Positions 27,388 through 36,797 are shown, counted from the stretch's first letter. The stretch: 64,000 nt of DNA from Chthonomonadales bacterium (GCA_027459625.1 DAIDHP010000002.1:124001-188000), one strand, 5' to 3'. Program-made: numbers and translations. Notes: generated by a model from the letters alone, not told the origin.

Positions 27388-28587
27388 TTAAATCAGGTAC
27401 GCCAGACTCAAAAGACCTGTGCCGAAAATTAAAACCAGGAACGCCCAGTAGATCGCCTTGTTCGCACCTTTGAGAGCATGTTCTCCCATCACTTTTTTTT
27501 GCGACGCCATGAGCCCAAGCATGATCGCAGGACCCACCAGCACGACAATTTGCAAAACCATGAGGTTCAGCGCGAGATTGATCAGATTTAGCGTCACGAT
27601 GGGGATGATCAACGCCGGAATCGATTCCACCAAGTACACTTTGAACCAGTTTTTGCGCCCCCATCCAAGTGCCTCCGTGACGCCCCAGGAGCTTCCCAGC
27701 GAGATAACGATGAGTGCGATGAAGGAGGCGGCGATTAAACCCACGGCGAAAACAGCGGGAGCTGCATTTCCAGCCACTTGAGTAAGCCCATGAGACAGAG
27801 CTTGCGGCGCGTTGAATTTCATCGCGTTGTGGCCCACTCCGATCGCCGCGACGGCGATGGCGACCATAATCACTTCCGAGACCACCGCGCCCACGCCTGT
27901 CTCCCAGCGTATCGCCCAGAGGTTAGCGGCGGTGGTTCCCTTTTCGGCGGTGGCGGATGCCTGGTAAAAGAGCATGAACGGCATGATGACCGCACCCACA
28001 TTCGCAGCAAGCAGGTAGAGGAACGCAGGGGAACTGGAGAAGTAAAAAGGAGTAATCTCCACACCGTGACGGGCCGTTAAAAACGCGGATATCAACCAGG
28101 AGATCACGAACAGGATCGATACGAAGAGCAATGGCTTTTCCGCCTCGGCGTATCTTTTCTTATAAACGATTAAGACGTGCGCGATGAAGACGATGGGAAC
28201 GGATATCATGGGGGGGACGCCGAGTATTCGAAAACCGATCGCTGCGCCCGTGTATTCCACGACATAGCTAATGATATCCACGATCGCCATCGGGATTGAA
28301 GCTATCATCGCGGTTTTCCGGTTGTAATTCTCTCGGATAAGCTCCCCGAGTCCTTTGTTGGTCACCGCTCCGATTCTGCCGGCGACCTCTTGAAGCACGA
28401 ATAACGGAACCGCAAGTAAAAGAATGAACCAGATCAGCTTGGTACCGTAAACCGCACCGCTTTCAGCGGCGGTGATAACGCTTGCCGCATCCACATCCGC
28501 GATCATAACAAGCCAAGCGGGCCCCCAGACTTTGAGCAGACTCAGAAACCTTGATCGGGTTGTGTGTTTACCCAGTGCGTTTTCCAT
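27388..28587 (-). CDS. NRAMP-like divalent metal transporter, divergent subgroup
   Basis: A 399-residue membrane protein with about eleven helices and NRAMP-like order. The helix-1 metal site, DPGN in classic MntH, is replaced by DVDAAS (residues 31-36). The helix-6 motif MPHN is replaced by MPFM (AVIMPFMLFYQAS). The first Asp and the helix-6 Met are kept, so metal transport is plausible but the ion may not be manganese. A Fur-family gene lies just upstream on the same strand, and a TTGCAA-N5-TTGCAA operator overlaps its likely -35 box. Confidence 0.8.
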   Translation of the reverse strand: MENALGKHTTRSRFLSLLKVWGPAWLVMIADVDAASVITAAESGAVYGTKLIWFILLLAVPLFVLQEVAGRIGAVTNKGLGELIRENYNRKTAMIASIPMAIVDIISYVVEYTGAAIGFRILGVPPMISVPIVFIAHVLIVYKKRYAEAEKPLLFVSILFVISWLISAFLTARHGVEITPFYFSSSPAFLYLLAANVGAVIMPFMLFYQASATAEKGTTAANLWAIRWETGVGAVVSEVIMVAIAVAAIGVGHNAMKFNAPQALSHGLTQVAGNAAPAVFAVGLIAASFIALIVISLGSSWGVTEALGWGRKNWFKVYLVESIPALIIPIVTLNLINLALNLMVLQIVVLVGPAIMLGLMASQKKVMGEHALKGANKAIYWAFLVLIFGTGLLSLAYLI

Positions 28588-28713
28588 ATTATGTTAAAAA
28601 CATATCCTTCCTGTTCATTGTGAATTAGAGAAAAACATGAACCATACTGAATTGTCAATCCGCTCGAAACGTCTAGCGTATAGTGGCGATTAGCATGGTT
28701 ATATATTTAATGT

Positions 28714-28759
28714 AGGCACACTATCATCATTAACGGTCTTAGTTGCAACTTTGTTGCAA
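28714..28759 (-). promoter_or_regulatory. Promoter with Nur-like operator before the NRAMP-like gene
   Basis: The operator TTGCAA-CTTTG-TTGCAA occupies 28743-28759. On the minus strand its downstream half also serves as a -35 box (TTGCAA), with GATAGT as the -10 after 17 bp. A bound dimer would block polymerase. The 6-5-6 layout equals the published Nur box of Streptomyces (tTGCaa-N5-ttGCAA). Confidence 0.72.
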
Positions 28760-28796
28760 CAAGCGCGAAAAAAACAACGATGGATATTGCCATCGT

Positions 28797-29258
28797 TTAC
28801 TCTTTTCCGTTTTCCACCTGACAGTTGCGGCAAATCGCCGCTACCTCAATGCGCATCGATAGCACATCGTAACCTGTCTCTTTTCTTATTTCCGATTCCA
28901 ATTTCTCAAGCAGGCGGGAACGAAACTCGAGTATCTTACCGCATCTGACGCATCCCAAATGAATATGCCTTCTGTTTTTATCTCTGAGTTCATAGTAGTG
29001 CTCGTGTCCGCTCAGATGCAGAAGGTCCAACTCCTCGATCAACCCCATCTCCTTGAGCATGCTCAGGGTGCGGTAGACGGTGGTGCGATCCATCTTTTCG
29101 CCCCTCTGTTGCGCAAGGTTCAGGATGTCGCTCGGGTGGAGGTGAGTCTGCGAAGATTCGATCAAATCGATCAGGAAACGCCTCTGCTTTGTAAGGCGCA
29201 CTCCCATCTCGCCGATTTTATTCGCGAGGGTTGATTGTCGGGTAAGAGTGGATATCAA
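28797..29258 (-). CDS. Fur-family metalloregulator
   Basis: A winged-helix Fur protein of about 153 residues: LTKQRRFLIDLIESSQTHLHPSDILNLAQQRGEKMDRTTVYRTLSMLKEMGLIEE is the DNA-binding domain, with the recognition helix at RTTVYRTL. HEHYYELRDKNRRHIHLGCVRCGKILEF and the final ICRNCQV supply the structural CxxC pairs and the His-rich regulatory site. The frame is open to 29285, but that TTG lies within the operator and about at the predicted transcription start. A TTG at 29258 behind AAGAAGGAG is more likely; ATG 29207 is also possible. Confidence 0.88.
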   Translation of the reverse strand: MISTLTRQSTLANKIGEMGVRLTKQRRFLIDLIESSQTHLHPSDILNLAQQRGEKMDRTTVYRTLSMLKEMGLIEELDLLHLSGHEHYYELRDKNRRHIHLGCVRCGKILEFRSRLLEKLESEIRKETGYDVLSMRIEVAAICRNCQVENGKE

Positions 29259-29268
29259 AGGCTCCTTC

Positions 29269-29285
29269 TTGCAACATGATTGCAA
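29269..29285 (-). promoter_or_regulatory. Nur-like operator before the Fur-family gene
   Basis: TTGCAA (29269-29274), CATGA, TTGCAA (29280-29285): the same 6-5-6 arrangement as at 28743. It lies at about +1 to +18 of the fur transcript, pointing to autorepression. Confidence 0.72.
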
Positions 29286-29293
29286 CTGACAAT

Positions 29294-29322
29294 ACTATAT
29301 CACAAAAAATAGGTTTTGTCAA
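29294..29322 (-). promoter_or_regulatory. sigma-70 promoter of the Fur-family gene
   Basis: On the minus strand TTGACA (29322-29317) and TATAGT (29299-29294) are separated by 17 bp, placing the transcript start near 29287. Confidence 0.8.
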
Positions 29323-29455
29323 GCGAACGATTGCGGGATGCGAATCAAATCGAAACAAACGCTTGATTGTAAACTGCCGGATGGAAGCTAACGAATTATC
29401 GGATAACCCTCAACCGATAATTCATCCCTCTTTCATGTTGCTTTGATATCATGCA

Positions 29456-29484
29456 TTGACGTACTTTCTTGTTTGCGGTATAAT
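29456..29484 (+). promoter_or_regulatory. sigma-70 promoter of sat
   Basis: TTGACG (29456-29461) and TATAAT (29479-29484) with a 17-bp spacer, 54 bases before the sat ATG. No transcription factor site is evident. Confidence 0.78.
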
Positions 29485-29537
29485 ATTTCTCATACTTGAC
29501 TAATTAAATCAATCAAATAAAATATGAGGTTAAAATT

Positions 29538-30695
29538 ATGGTCACCAATATTCCTCCCCATGGGGGAACGCTCATCAACAGATGGGCTTCGACTGAGGAG
29601 AGAGATCGACTGACACAATCCACTGAAAACTATCCCGTGATTACCCTGAACGCCAAGGAGGTTACGGACCTGGAATTGATCGCCGACGGCGCCGTTAGCC
29701 CTTTGACAGGGTTTATGTGCCGGAAAGATTACGAGTGCGTTGTTGAATCGATGCGTCTCGCCAACGGACTGCCTTGGAGCGTTCCGATCACTCTCTCCAT
29801 CGAGCGCAAGTTATTGTCGTTACTTGAGAAAGTCGGTCAGGCGGTTTTAACGGATGTTAACGGCTCTCGCCTGGCAATATTGAAGATAGAGGATATCTAT
29901 CCCTATGACAAATCCGCCGAGGCGCAAAATGTGTATCGCACCGATGATAAGGCTCATCCCGGAGTTGCTGATCTTTATCGCCAGGGAGAGTTGCTGGTTG
30001 GGGGCGAGGTGACAATTCTGAACCTGCCGGGGCACGGTGAATTCGAGGAGTATTACCTCAAGCCCGCCCAAACGCGAACTGTTTTTCGGGAGAGGGGATG
30101 GAGTACAATTGTGGGGTTTCAGACTAGGAACCCCATTCATCGCGCCCATGAATACCTTCAAAAATGCGCTTTGGAGATAACGGATGGACTGTTAGTGCAT
30201 CCTTTGGTGGGTGAGACAAAATCGGATGACATTCCCGCAAACGTGCGTATGCGGTGCTATGAAGTCCTTTTGCGTAACTACTATCCGTTGGATAGAACGC
30301 TTCTGGCGGTCAATCCTGCGTCAATGCGCTACGCCGGGCCGCGAGAAGCGATATTCCACGCAATTATACGTAAAAACTACGGGTGCACCCATTTTATCGT
30401 TGGCAGGGATCACGCCGGGGTTGGCAAATATTACGGGACCTACGACGCCCAGAAGATTTTCGATGAGTTCAATCCGGATGAATTGGGTATCGTCCCATTG
30501 AAATTCGAACATAGCTTCTGGTGTAAAAAATGCGAAGGCATGGCGTCAGCCAAAACCTGCCCGCACGATGCGGAATCGCACGTTGCTCTTTCCGGAACCA
30601 AGGTGAGAGAGATGCTCCGCAACGGCGAGACACCCCCAATGGAGTTCACTCGTCCGGAGGTGGCTCAAATTCTTATCGAAGCGATGCGAGGGTAG
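29538..30695 (+). CDS. sat: Sulfate adenylyltransferase (ATP sulfurylase, single-subunit Sat/Met3 type)
   Basis: Makes adenylyl sulfate (APS) from ATP and sulfate, the first step of sulfate assimilation. It has 385 residues with the substrate motif [14 protein letters not shown], the second nucleotide motif [12 protein letters not shown] and the third segment [17 protein letters not shown], which carries zinc-type cysteines seen in many bacterial Sat enzymes. No APS kinase or reductase gene is adjacent. It is transcribed from its own promoter and followed by a terminator hairpin. Confidence 0.94.
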   Translation: MVTNIPPHGGTLINRWASTEERDRLTQSTENYPVITLNAKEVTDLELIADGAVSPLTGFMCRKDYECVVESMRLANGLPWSVPITLSIERKLLSLLEKVGQAVLTDVNGSRLAILKIEDIYPYDKSAEAQNVYRTDDKAHPGVADLYRQGELLVGGEVTILNLPGHGEFEEYYLKPAQTRTVFRERGWSTIVGFQTRNPIHRAHEYLQKCALEITDGLLVHPLVGETKSDDIPANVRMRCYEVLLRNYYPLDRTLLAVNPASMRYAGPREAIFHAIIRKNYGCTHFIVGRDHAGVGKYYGTYDAQKIFDEFNPDELGIVPLKFEHSFWCKKCEGMASAKTCPHDAESHVALSGTKVREMLRNGETPPMEFTRPEVAQILIEAMRG

Positions 30696-30858
30696 GAATA
30701 ACGCAGCACGAAAGCCCGGTGCATGCTTCCATGTGATAGCTTGTTTCGTCTTCGCTTCGGGGTTGTCCTATCGGAGATTGTCATGTGGAATGGATTCACT
30801 CTGAAGGTCATTGAACCTTTATTTTAAACATAAGTCGTGTCAATCATAAACTTACGTT

Positions 30859-30899
30859 CGGGAGACGCTCATTGAAAAGAGAACGTCTCCCCGTTTATT
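30859..30899 (+). terminator. Terminator after sat
   Basis: CGGGAGACG (30859-30867) pairs with CGTCTCCCCG (30884-30893), one C bulged, followed by T-rich TTTATTTTA. Confidence 0.65.
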
Positions 30900-31031
30900 T
30901 TATGCTATCGTAATAAGGATAATTGTAATGCGAACTTACGGGTGTTTTCTCCGGAACTTGCACCCTTGACGGCAGCCAGGAAGCGAAACATGAAGGACTA
31001 TATGAATGAGCATCCGGAATGGAGTTTTATC

Positions 31032-31967
31032 ATGACCACGGAAGAAAAATCGAATGAAGCCGCGCCTCCCGAGGCGTTGAAACATTCGGTGAAATTTACA
31101 TCATTGAATTATCCCTACCTGCCCTCCCATCCCCTGTGCACAGGGAGTGGCACACCGTATTTGACTTGTCCGGGGGTGCATCTCATCTCCAAGCCTTCCA
31201 CGGATTTGGAGAGTCTCCGCGACTTCCTCGCGGGTTATGGCGAAGGTCTTCATTTCTTGCAATATCTTGACGATGAAAATATCAATGACGCCACCCAGCT
31301 TTGCAAGTTGGCTGGGCAGCTCTGTTACATGAGCTTCGCGCCTCGTCGCACGAAGAACAGCGAAGCGGGTCGATATTTTGAAAATATAAAGCAATCAGGG
31401 CACGGGTCCGTTCTGGAACACGCCAATTTCTCCTTTCTGTTCTACGGCGTCTCCCGCAGCTTGACTCATGAGCTAGTGAGACATAGAGCCGGTTTCGCCT
31501 TTAGCCAGGTGAGCCAGAGATACTGCTCCGGCAAGGTGGTGCGTTTCGTGGAGCGTCCCGAGTATTCACACGATCCCGAATTGCACTCCCTGTTCCTTCA
31601 GCGAATAGATCGGTCGGCTAAGGAGTATGATGAATTGGCGGAGAATCTACTTCGTAAACAAAAATCCGGTTCCGATATCCTTTCCGCGGAGGCGAAAACC
31701 GATTTGCGGAAAAAGGTGCAACAGGCGGCGCGCTCCGTATTGCCGAATGAGACGGAGGCTCCCATCGTAGTGACCGCCAATGCGAGAGCGTGGAGGCATT
31801 TCATAGAGATGAGGGCGAACCAGCACGCCGAAACAGAGATCAGGGAGCTTGCGTTCAGGGTTTATTTGTGCCTCAATGCAACGGAGCCAATCCTTTTCGA
31901 GGACTACAAGACAGTATGTCTGCCGGACGGGACGTATGCGGTGGACACTCCGTACAGCAAGGTGTGA
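31032..31967 (+). CDS. thyX: Flavin-dependent thymidylate synthase
   Basis: Methylates dUMP with methylene-tetrahydrofolate and FAD. The segment LVRHRAGFAFSQVSQRYCSG (from residue 149) is the ThyX signature; eight residues separate RHR from the motif serine, where most ThyX proteins have seven. HGSVLEHANFSF upstream and ARAWRHFIEMRANQHAETEIREL downstream are also diagnostic. From ATG 31032, with GGAG seven bases ahead, it has 311 residues, longer than the usual 220-260 because of an N-terminal extension of roughly 80 residues. The frame is open to 30942 without a binding site. Confidence 0.9.
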   Translation: MTTEEKSNEAAPPEALKHSVKFTSLNYPYLPSHPLCTGSGTPYLTCPGVHLISKPSTDLESLRDFLAGYGEGLHFLQYLDDENINDATQLCKLAGQLCYMSFAPRRTKNSEAGRYFENIKQSGHGSVLEHANFSFLFYGVSRSLTHELVRHRAGFAFSQVSQRYCSGKVVRFVERPEYSHDPELHSLFLQRIDRSAKEYDELAENLLRKQKSGSDILSAEAKTDLRKKVQQAARSVLPNETEAPIVVTANARAWRHFIEMRANQHAETEIRELAFRVYLCLNATEPILFEDYKTVCLPDGTYAVDTPYSKV

Positions 31968-32030
31968 GCGGTGGTGGCTTACCTTTTGATGACGAGATAT
32001 TCAAAAGAATGACGCGCTAAAACGATAGCG

Positions 32031-33302
32031 ATGAAAGTAAAATATAAAACGCCTTATTTTACTTTGGAGCGCGAATTGGACATTAGGGATTTTAAGGCGG
32101 GCGCTTATAGAAACGGTTACCAGTACCGCTATTATATGCCCAAAAAAATCAACCATCCCTTTACGTGGAACGACGACACCATCAACGCTCTTTTAGAAAA
32201 GGCGTCATTGAAGCTTGGTGAATTGAACGCATATGCTCGTCTGGTGCCTGATACGGATATGTTCATTCAGATGCATACAATGAACGAGGCGGTATTATCG
32301 AGCCGTATAGAGGGAACTCAAACCGACATCGAACAGGCTATGGCACAGGAAAACGTAATTGATCCTGAAAAACGTGACGATTGGCATGAAGTGCGGAATT
32401 ATGTAATCGCTATGAATCAAGCAATTGAAGGTTTGAAAAGCCTTCCCCTATGCAATCGATTAATTCGACAAACTCATCAAACATTGCTTTCAAGTACACG
32501 TGGCGAACATAAAAATCCAGGAGAATTCAGGAAATCCCAAAATTGGTTGGGTGGCGCATCCCTTGCTGATGCGATGTTTATACCGCCCATTCATACGGAA
32601 TTACCGGACTTGTTGTCTGATTTGGAAAAGTTTCTCAATAACTTCGAAATACGAATCCCTCATTTGGTGCGCATCGCCATAGCACATTATCAGTTCGAAA
32701 CGATTCACCCTTTTCTGGACGGAAACGGTAGAATTGGACGGTTGATGATTACTTTGTATCTCGTTGCTAACGGCGTTCTTGACAAACCATTACTATATCT
32801 ATTAGATTTTTTTGAAAAACATAAAACGCTGTATTATCAGGTAATTGCAAAATTCGCTTTTCAGGTATTTCGCCGAGCATGAAATGAGCGATATTAGCCT
32901 CATTTTCTGAATTTTGCAATTACCTCTTATGATAACCTGACATTTGTCAGAACGAAAAATGATCTCGGGCAGTGGGTCAAGTTTTTTCTGATTGGGGTGT
33001 TTGAGACCGGGGACAAAGCATCTTCCACACTGCAAAAGATAATTGAGTTGAAGGAGCGTCAGGAAAGGGAGATCATAATCCCAATGGGTAGGCGTTCCCG
33101 GCAGGCTCTCGCGCTGTACCATGAGCTTTTCAAATCTCCGGTTATGACTAGCAAGGAAGTTCAAGCCGTGACCGTCCTCTCCCCTAAGGCAGTGAATGAT
33201 CTCATCAATGTATTCCTGGAAAAGGGAATTTTGCGGGAAAGCACGGGGTATCAGCGAAACCGCATATTCGTTTTCAACGAGTATGTAAAGCTATTCCTAT
33301 GA
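32031..33302 (+). pseudogene. Fic-family AMPylation protein, split by a 93-bp insertion
   Basis: Residues 1-269 carry an intact Fic core: inhibitory-helix motif SSRIEG (90-95) and catalytic HPFLDGNGR (226-234). After LYY the frame enters the palindromic element at 32838 and stops at TGA 32880-32882, leaving a foreign QVIAKFAFQVFRRA tail. From 32931 the same frame resumes with DNLTFVRTKNDLGQW and runs to 33302, ending in a winged helix-turn-helix (TSKEVQAVTVLSPKAVNDLINVFLEKGILRE). Deleting 93 bp restores a 392-residue protein, the usual length. The truncated N-part might still be an active enzyme without its C-terminal domain. Confidence 0.9.
32838..32926 (-). mobile_element. Palindromic miniature element copy 1 (inside fic)
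   Basis: An 89-bp element with inverted ends of about 17 bp (AGGTAATTGCAAAATTC and its complement), flanked by TTAT at 32834-32837 and 32927-32930, which looks like a 4-bp target duplication. Read on the minus strand it differs from copy 2 at 47349 by one base. It encodes nothing, so it would need a transposase from elsewhere. Confidence 0.92.
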
Positions 33303-33428
33303 AGCTTGGGTTTGTAAATTCAGAACCGTTTCTCAATCTCTCTCTTCCACAGATAAGTATCGCTGAAATGCTGGTAAACCTTGGGAAGAGTTAGATAAAG
33401 GCTCTATATTATCGAAGTCGATTATCAT

Positions 33429-33457
33429 CCCGCCGACTTTCTCGTTATCCCGGCGGG
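33429..33457 (+). terminator. Hairpin after the fic gene, possible terminator
   Basis: CCCGCCG (33429-33435) and CGGCGGG (33451-33457) pair perfectly around a 15-nt loop. A short T-stretch (CACATTTTCT) follows at a distance, just ahead of the guaB promoter. Confidence 0.5.
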
Positions 33458-33469
33458 CGCCACATTTTC

Positions 33470-33499
33470 TTGACTATTTTGAGGGCGGCTCGGTATAAT
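33470..33499 (+). promoter_or_regulatory. sigma-70 promoter of guaB
   Basis: TTGACT (33470-33475) and TATAAT (33494-33499) with an 18-bp spacer, 35 bases before the guaB ATG. Confidence 0.78.
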
Positions 33500-33534
33500 A
33501 AAAGCTTACAGGTATTTTAAGATTGGGGGTAATT

Positions 33535-35028
33535 ATGCCGGAAACGGAGTTAGTCTGGAAAGAGGGGTTGAGCTTCGATGACGTTCTATTAGCGCCATTA
33601 GGAACCGATGTGACGCCCAAGGAAGTGGATACCAGAACCATCATCGCGCGAGACATAGAACTTTACATTCCCATACTCTCCTCTCCTATGGACAGAGTGA
33701 CGGAGTCTCGGATGGCGATCGCATTGGCGCGAGAGGGTGGGATCGGCGTCATTCACCGCAATATGTCCGTGCAGCGACAGGTAGCCGAGGTGGACAAAGT
33801 GAAAAGGTCCGAACATGGCATTATCGTGGACCCAATTTCGCTCTCCCCGGATAAGACGATCCAGGACGCCTTGAAATTAATGGAGCGCTATCATATCTCC
33901 GGGGTGCCCATAACCGATGAGGAAAACCACCTTGTCGGAATCCTCACAAACCGCGACATCCGTTTTGAAACCAATCTCCAACGCAGCGTATCCGAATTGA
34001 TGACTCCCAAGCCAAAGCTAATCACCACGTCGATGGGCGCCACTTTGGAACAAGCCCAGGATATCCTTCAGGAGCATCGCATAGAGAAACTTCCCATTGT
34101 CGACAACGATTTCAAATTGCTAGGTCTCATCACCATCAAGGATATTCAGAAAGTCAGGGAGTATCCAAACGCAACCAAGGACAGCAGGGGACGGTTGAGA
34201 GTTGGTGCGGCGATAGGTCCTTTGCGCGATCCGGTGGGTAGAGTGGCGGCTTTAGCGGAGGCTGGAGCGGACCTGATTGTGGTTGACGCCGCGCACGGGC
34301 AGGCCAAGGGAGTGATAGAGGCGGTAAAAGCCGTGAAGCAAGCTTTTCCCGAGATGCCGGTGATAGCCGGAAATGTGGCGACGGAGGACGGCGCCATCGC
34401 ACTCGCGGAGGCTGGCGCGGATGCCATCAGGGTTGGATTGGGCGCGGGCAGTATCTGCACCACTCGGATCGTATCCGGAGTGGGTGTGCCTCAGCTAACC
34501 GCCGTTGCGGACTGCTCCAGGGCGGCTAAAAAATACGGACTGCCGGTCATCGCCGATGGCGGCATTCGTTTTTCCGGAGACGCCACCAAGGCGCTGGCGG
34601 CTGGCGCGGCGGCGATTATGGTGGGGAACATGCTTGCGGGTACCGAGGAGGCGCCCGGCGAGGTGATTCTCTATCAAGGCCGCTCCTACAAGGACTATCG
34701 AGGCATGGGGTCCGAAGCGGCTATGAAAGAGGGTTCCAGTGATCGTTACGGTCAGGATCCAAATGCTCGTTTCGTTCCGGAGGGGATCGAGGGCAGAGTG
34801 CCATACAAGGGCGCCCTCGCGGATACGATTCACCAATTGGTTGGAGGTATCCGATCCGGAATGGGATACTTAGGAGCGCATACCATGGAGGAGTTGCGTC
34901 AAAAGGCGAAGTTTATCCGCATAACCGGCGCAAGCTTGAAGGAAAGCCATGTGCACGATGTGTGGATCACCAAAGAGCCGCCGAACTATTCCTATGAGTA
35001 CCCCAACGGCGAGCGAAGCATGGATTAA
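33535..35028 (+). CDS. guaB: Inosine-5'-monophosphate dehydrogenase
   Basis: Oxidises IMP to XMP, the committed step to GMP. The 497 residues comprise the TIM barrel with catalytic Cys in [18 protein letters not shown] and the flap segment [16 protein letters not shown] pair of CBS domains is inserted at about residues 95-200 ([34 protein letters not shown] and [19 protein letters not shown]). ATG 33535 has GGGGG upstream; the frame is open to a TTG at 33523. It has its own promoter. Confidence 0.95.
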   Translation: MPETELVWKEGLSFDDVLLAPLGTDVTPKEVDTRTIIARDIELYIPILSSPMDRVTESRMAIALAREGGIGVIHRNMSVQRQVAEVDKVKRSEHGIIVDPISLSPDKTIQDALKLMERYHISGVPITDEENHLVGILTNRDIRFETNLQRSVSELMTPKPKLITTSMGATLEQAQDILQEHRIEKLPIVDNDFKLLGLITIKDIQKVREYPNATKDSRGRLRVGAAIGPLRDPVGRVAALAEAGADLIVVDAAHGQAKGVIEAVKAVKQAFPEMPVIAGNVATEDGAIALAEAGADAIRVGLGAGSICTTRIVSGVGVPQLTAVADCSRAAKKYGLPVIADGGIRFSGDATKALAAGAAAIMVGNMLAGTEEAPGEVILYQGRSYKDYRGMGSEAAMKEGSSDRYGQDPNARFVPEGIEGRVPYKGALADTIHQLVGGIRSGMGYLGAHTMEELRQKAKFIRITGASLKESHVHDVWITKEPPNYSYEYPNGERSMD

Positions 35029-35058
35029 ACTGGGATAATCGCTTGGTACCATTCAAGC

Positions 35059-35136
35059 GAGGATATTGCAAAATTCGGAACATGAAAAGGTGGATGCGCA
35101 TTTGAATGTCTGAAACACGGATTTTACAATCGCCTG
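35059..35136 (+). repeat. Diverged, shortened copy of the palindromic element
   Basis: GAGGATATTGCAAAATTCGG at the left and CGGATTTTACAATCGCCTG at the right match the termini of the well-preserved copies. The length is 78 bp, so about 11 bp are lost inside. It lies between guaB and the DinB gene. Confidence 0.72.
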
Positions 35137-35274
35137 CAAAGATAAATGGACGTTTGCAACCTTAAATGCCGTATTTCGCCATAGAAGGAATAAATCATCG
35201 GAAGGGCGAGGACGGTGCGATATTTTTCTCTCTCGGGACGAGTCTAATATCAAGGAAGTGGGAGGAGCATTGGA

Positions 35275-35745
35275 ATGGTTCAAGTGAATGAAATCGCAAG
35301 AGCTTTAACACTGGAAGCGGCAAACACGTTAATCAGGACCTTGAAGGCAATGCCTCAGGAGAAGATTGAATGGAAACCGCAGGAGCATGGCAGGTGCGCC
35401 TTGGAGCAGATTGTGGAGTGCGGCAGAACGAATATGCTTGTAGCCCAAATCCTCAACGAGCATGGAATGCCTCCGCTGGATCCGGAGGACATACGCCAGG
35501 CGCATATGCGTTACGATTCGCTCCCCAAGGCGATCACGGCGTTGAAGGATGGCACGCAATCGCTATTGGATGCTATTGAATCGTTCTCCGACAGGTATTT
35601 GAATGACGAGGTGACGATGCCCTTCGGAGGGGGAACCACCAAGAAATACTACGAGATCATGTTTATGCCCTACTGGAATATGACCTACCACCTTGGACAA
35701 ATCAATTATATTCAGACCCTTTACGGCGACAAAGAGATGCACTGA
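35275..35745 (+). CDS. DinB-family protein
   Basis: A 156-residue four-helix protein of the DinB/YfiT type: LKAMPQEKIEWKPQEHGRCALEQIVECGRTN in the first half and PYWNMTYHLGQINYIQTLYGD at the end, where the HxxQ(I)NY histidine is a usual metal ligand. The normal first His of the metal triad is not obvious, since the position after the WKP segment reads HGRCA. The biochemical role of such bacterial DinB proteins is mostly unknown; some are thiol transferases. GGGAGGAGC lies upstream. Confidence 0.78.
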   Translation: MVQVNEIARALTLEAANTLIRTLKAMPQEKIEWKPQEHGRCALEQIVECGRTNMLVAQILNEHGMPPLDPEDIRQAHMRYDSLPKAITALKDGTQSLLDAIESFSDRYLNDEVTMPFGGGTTKKYYEIMFMPYWNMTYHLGQINYIQTLYGDKEMH

Positions 35746-35808
35746 ATGCGTATTGGAGGATTGAATCTTATTTCTTATGGATATATCGCACGGAGAGAGG
35801 GGTGTGAA

Positions 35809-36411
35809 GTGTATTCCCGAATAGGTCTAATCGCTCTTGTTTTTTTGTCAACGCTCCTGTGTATGCCGAAAATCGGCATGACCGCAGATCAACCTGACGC
35901 CGTAGCGAATGGAATTTGCATGCGCGCTTTGAATATGATCTATGAACAAACGGATGCTCATTTCCACAAAGGGGAATACAACCATATAATCAATCTTTGT
36001 CGGATAGATGTACAAGGGGATCCCCACAATCTTGACTCCTATGCTAACTCATCCTGGCTTCTTTGGTCTATGGACAGGGACAAGGAGGCCGTGGAGTTTC
36101 TGCTCCAAGGGGTGAAAGCGAATCCGAACACCTACTACATGTATGACGAACTTGGGAGCTATTATTACTTCCGTCGCAAGGATTACGCCAAATCCATTAG
36201 CTATTACGAACAGGCTTCCGCGTGCAAGGATTGCCCCGCATTAACGCTGCATATGCTTGCTCATGCGTTCCAGAAAAACGGACAGCTTCAAGAAGCGAAG
36301 AGCACGTGGGAGCGAGTGCTTGCCATGAAGAACGATCCCAACCACGACATCGCCAAGCACAATCTCCAGGAGGTTGAGCAGTTGCTGGCGAAACAAAACC
36401 GTGTGAACTAA
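35809..36411 (+). CDS. Exported TPR-repeat protein
   Basis: From GTG 35809 (GGAGAGAGGGG six bases upstream) the protein begins with a signal peptide (MYSRIGLIALVFLSTLLCMPKIGMTA). It then has about three tetratricopeptide-like helix pairs, for example NHIINLCRIDVQGDPHNLDSYANSSWLLWSMDRDKEAVEFL and YAKSISYYEQASACKDCPALTLHMLAHAFQKNGQLQEAKSTWERVLAM. It has 200 residues. The frame is open to 35746, but that start would bury the signal peptide. TPR proteins are scaffolds; the partner is unknown. Confidence 0.7.
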   Translation: MYSRIGLIALVFLSTLLCMPKIGMTADQPDAVANGICMRALNMIYEQTDAHFHKGEYNHIINLCRIDVQGDPHNLDSYANSSWLLWSMDRDKEAVEFLLQGVKANPNTYYMYDELGSYYYFRRKDYAKSISYYEQASACKDCPALTLHMLAHAFQKNGQLQEAKSTWERVLAMKNDPNHDIAKHNLQEVEQLLAKQNRVN

Positions 36412-36479
36412 GCGATTCGGCGATCTCCTATAAAATAGGAATATGAAATAGGAAAAAGAATAAAAACGAGGATGAGAAT

Positions 36480-36773
36480 TTGTTAGCTTTGCTCCAGCTT
36501 TTCAACATATTTTTAACTGTCTTAACATATTTTATTATGGTGGAGGTGATTATTTCATGGGCGATGATGTTTGGGGCAAGAGGGCTTAATTATTCTCATC
36601 CCATCGTCCGCTTCGTGCATTCCATTACGGACCCAGTTTTGGCCCCTTTTCGCATGATCCTTCCGCCATCACGACTTAACGGATTGGATATCTCTCCAAT
36701 TCTTGCCTTTATATGCATCTGGCTCCTGCAAGGATTTATTTCTCAGATGGTGCAAAACGCGATGTTTCATTGA
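36480..36773 (+). CDS. YggT-family membrane protein
   Basis: A 97-residue protein with two hydrophobic segments and the family patterns VEVIISWAMMF and HSITDPVLAPFRMILPPSRLNGLDISPILAFICIWLLQ. YggT proteins are linked to osmotic shock survival and, in other phyla, to cell division or respiratory complex assembly. It starts at TTG with GAGGATGAG upstream. A YggU gene lies 1.5 kb further in the same direction, a pairing often seen. Confidence 0.86.
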   Translation: MLALLQLFNIFLTVLTYFIMVEVIISWAMMFGARGLNYSHPIVRFVHSITDPVLAPFRMILPPSRLNGLDISPILAFICIWLLQGFISQMVQNAMFH

Positions 36774-36797
36774 AAATCTCTCTCTTAGGTTCCTCAA

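Noticed and set aside
32997-33302. A separate small helix-turn-helix gene starting at GTG 32997
   Set aside because: The same frame continues upstream to 32931 and joins the Fic protein exactly when the inserted 93 bp are removed, so it is the tail of the broken gene.
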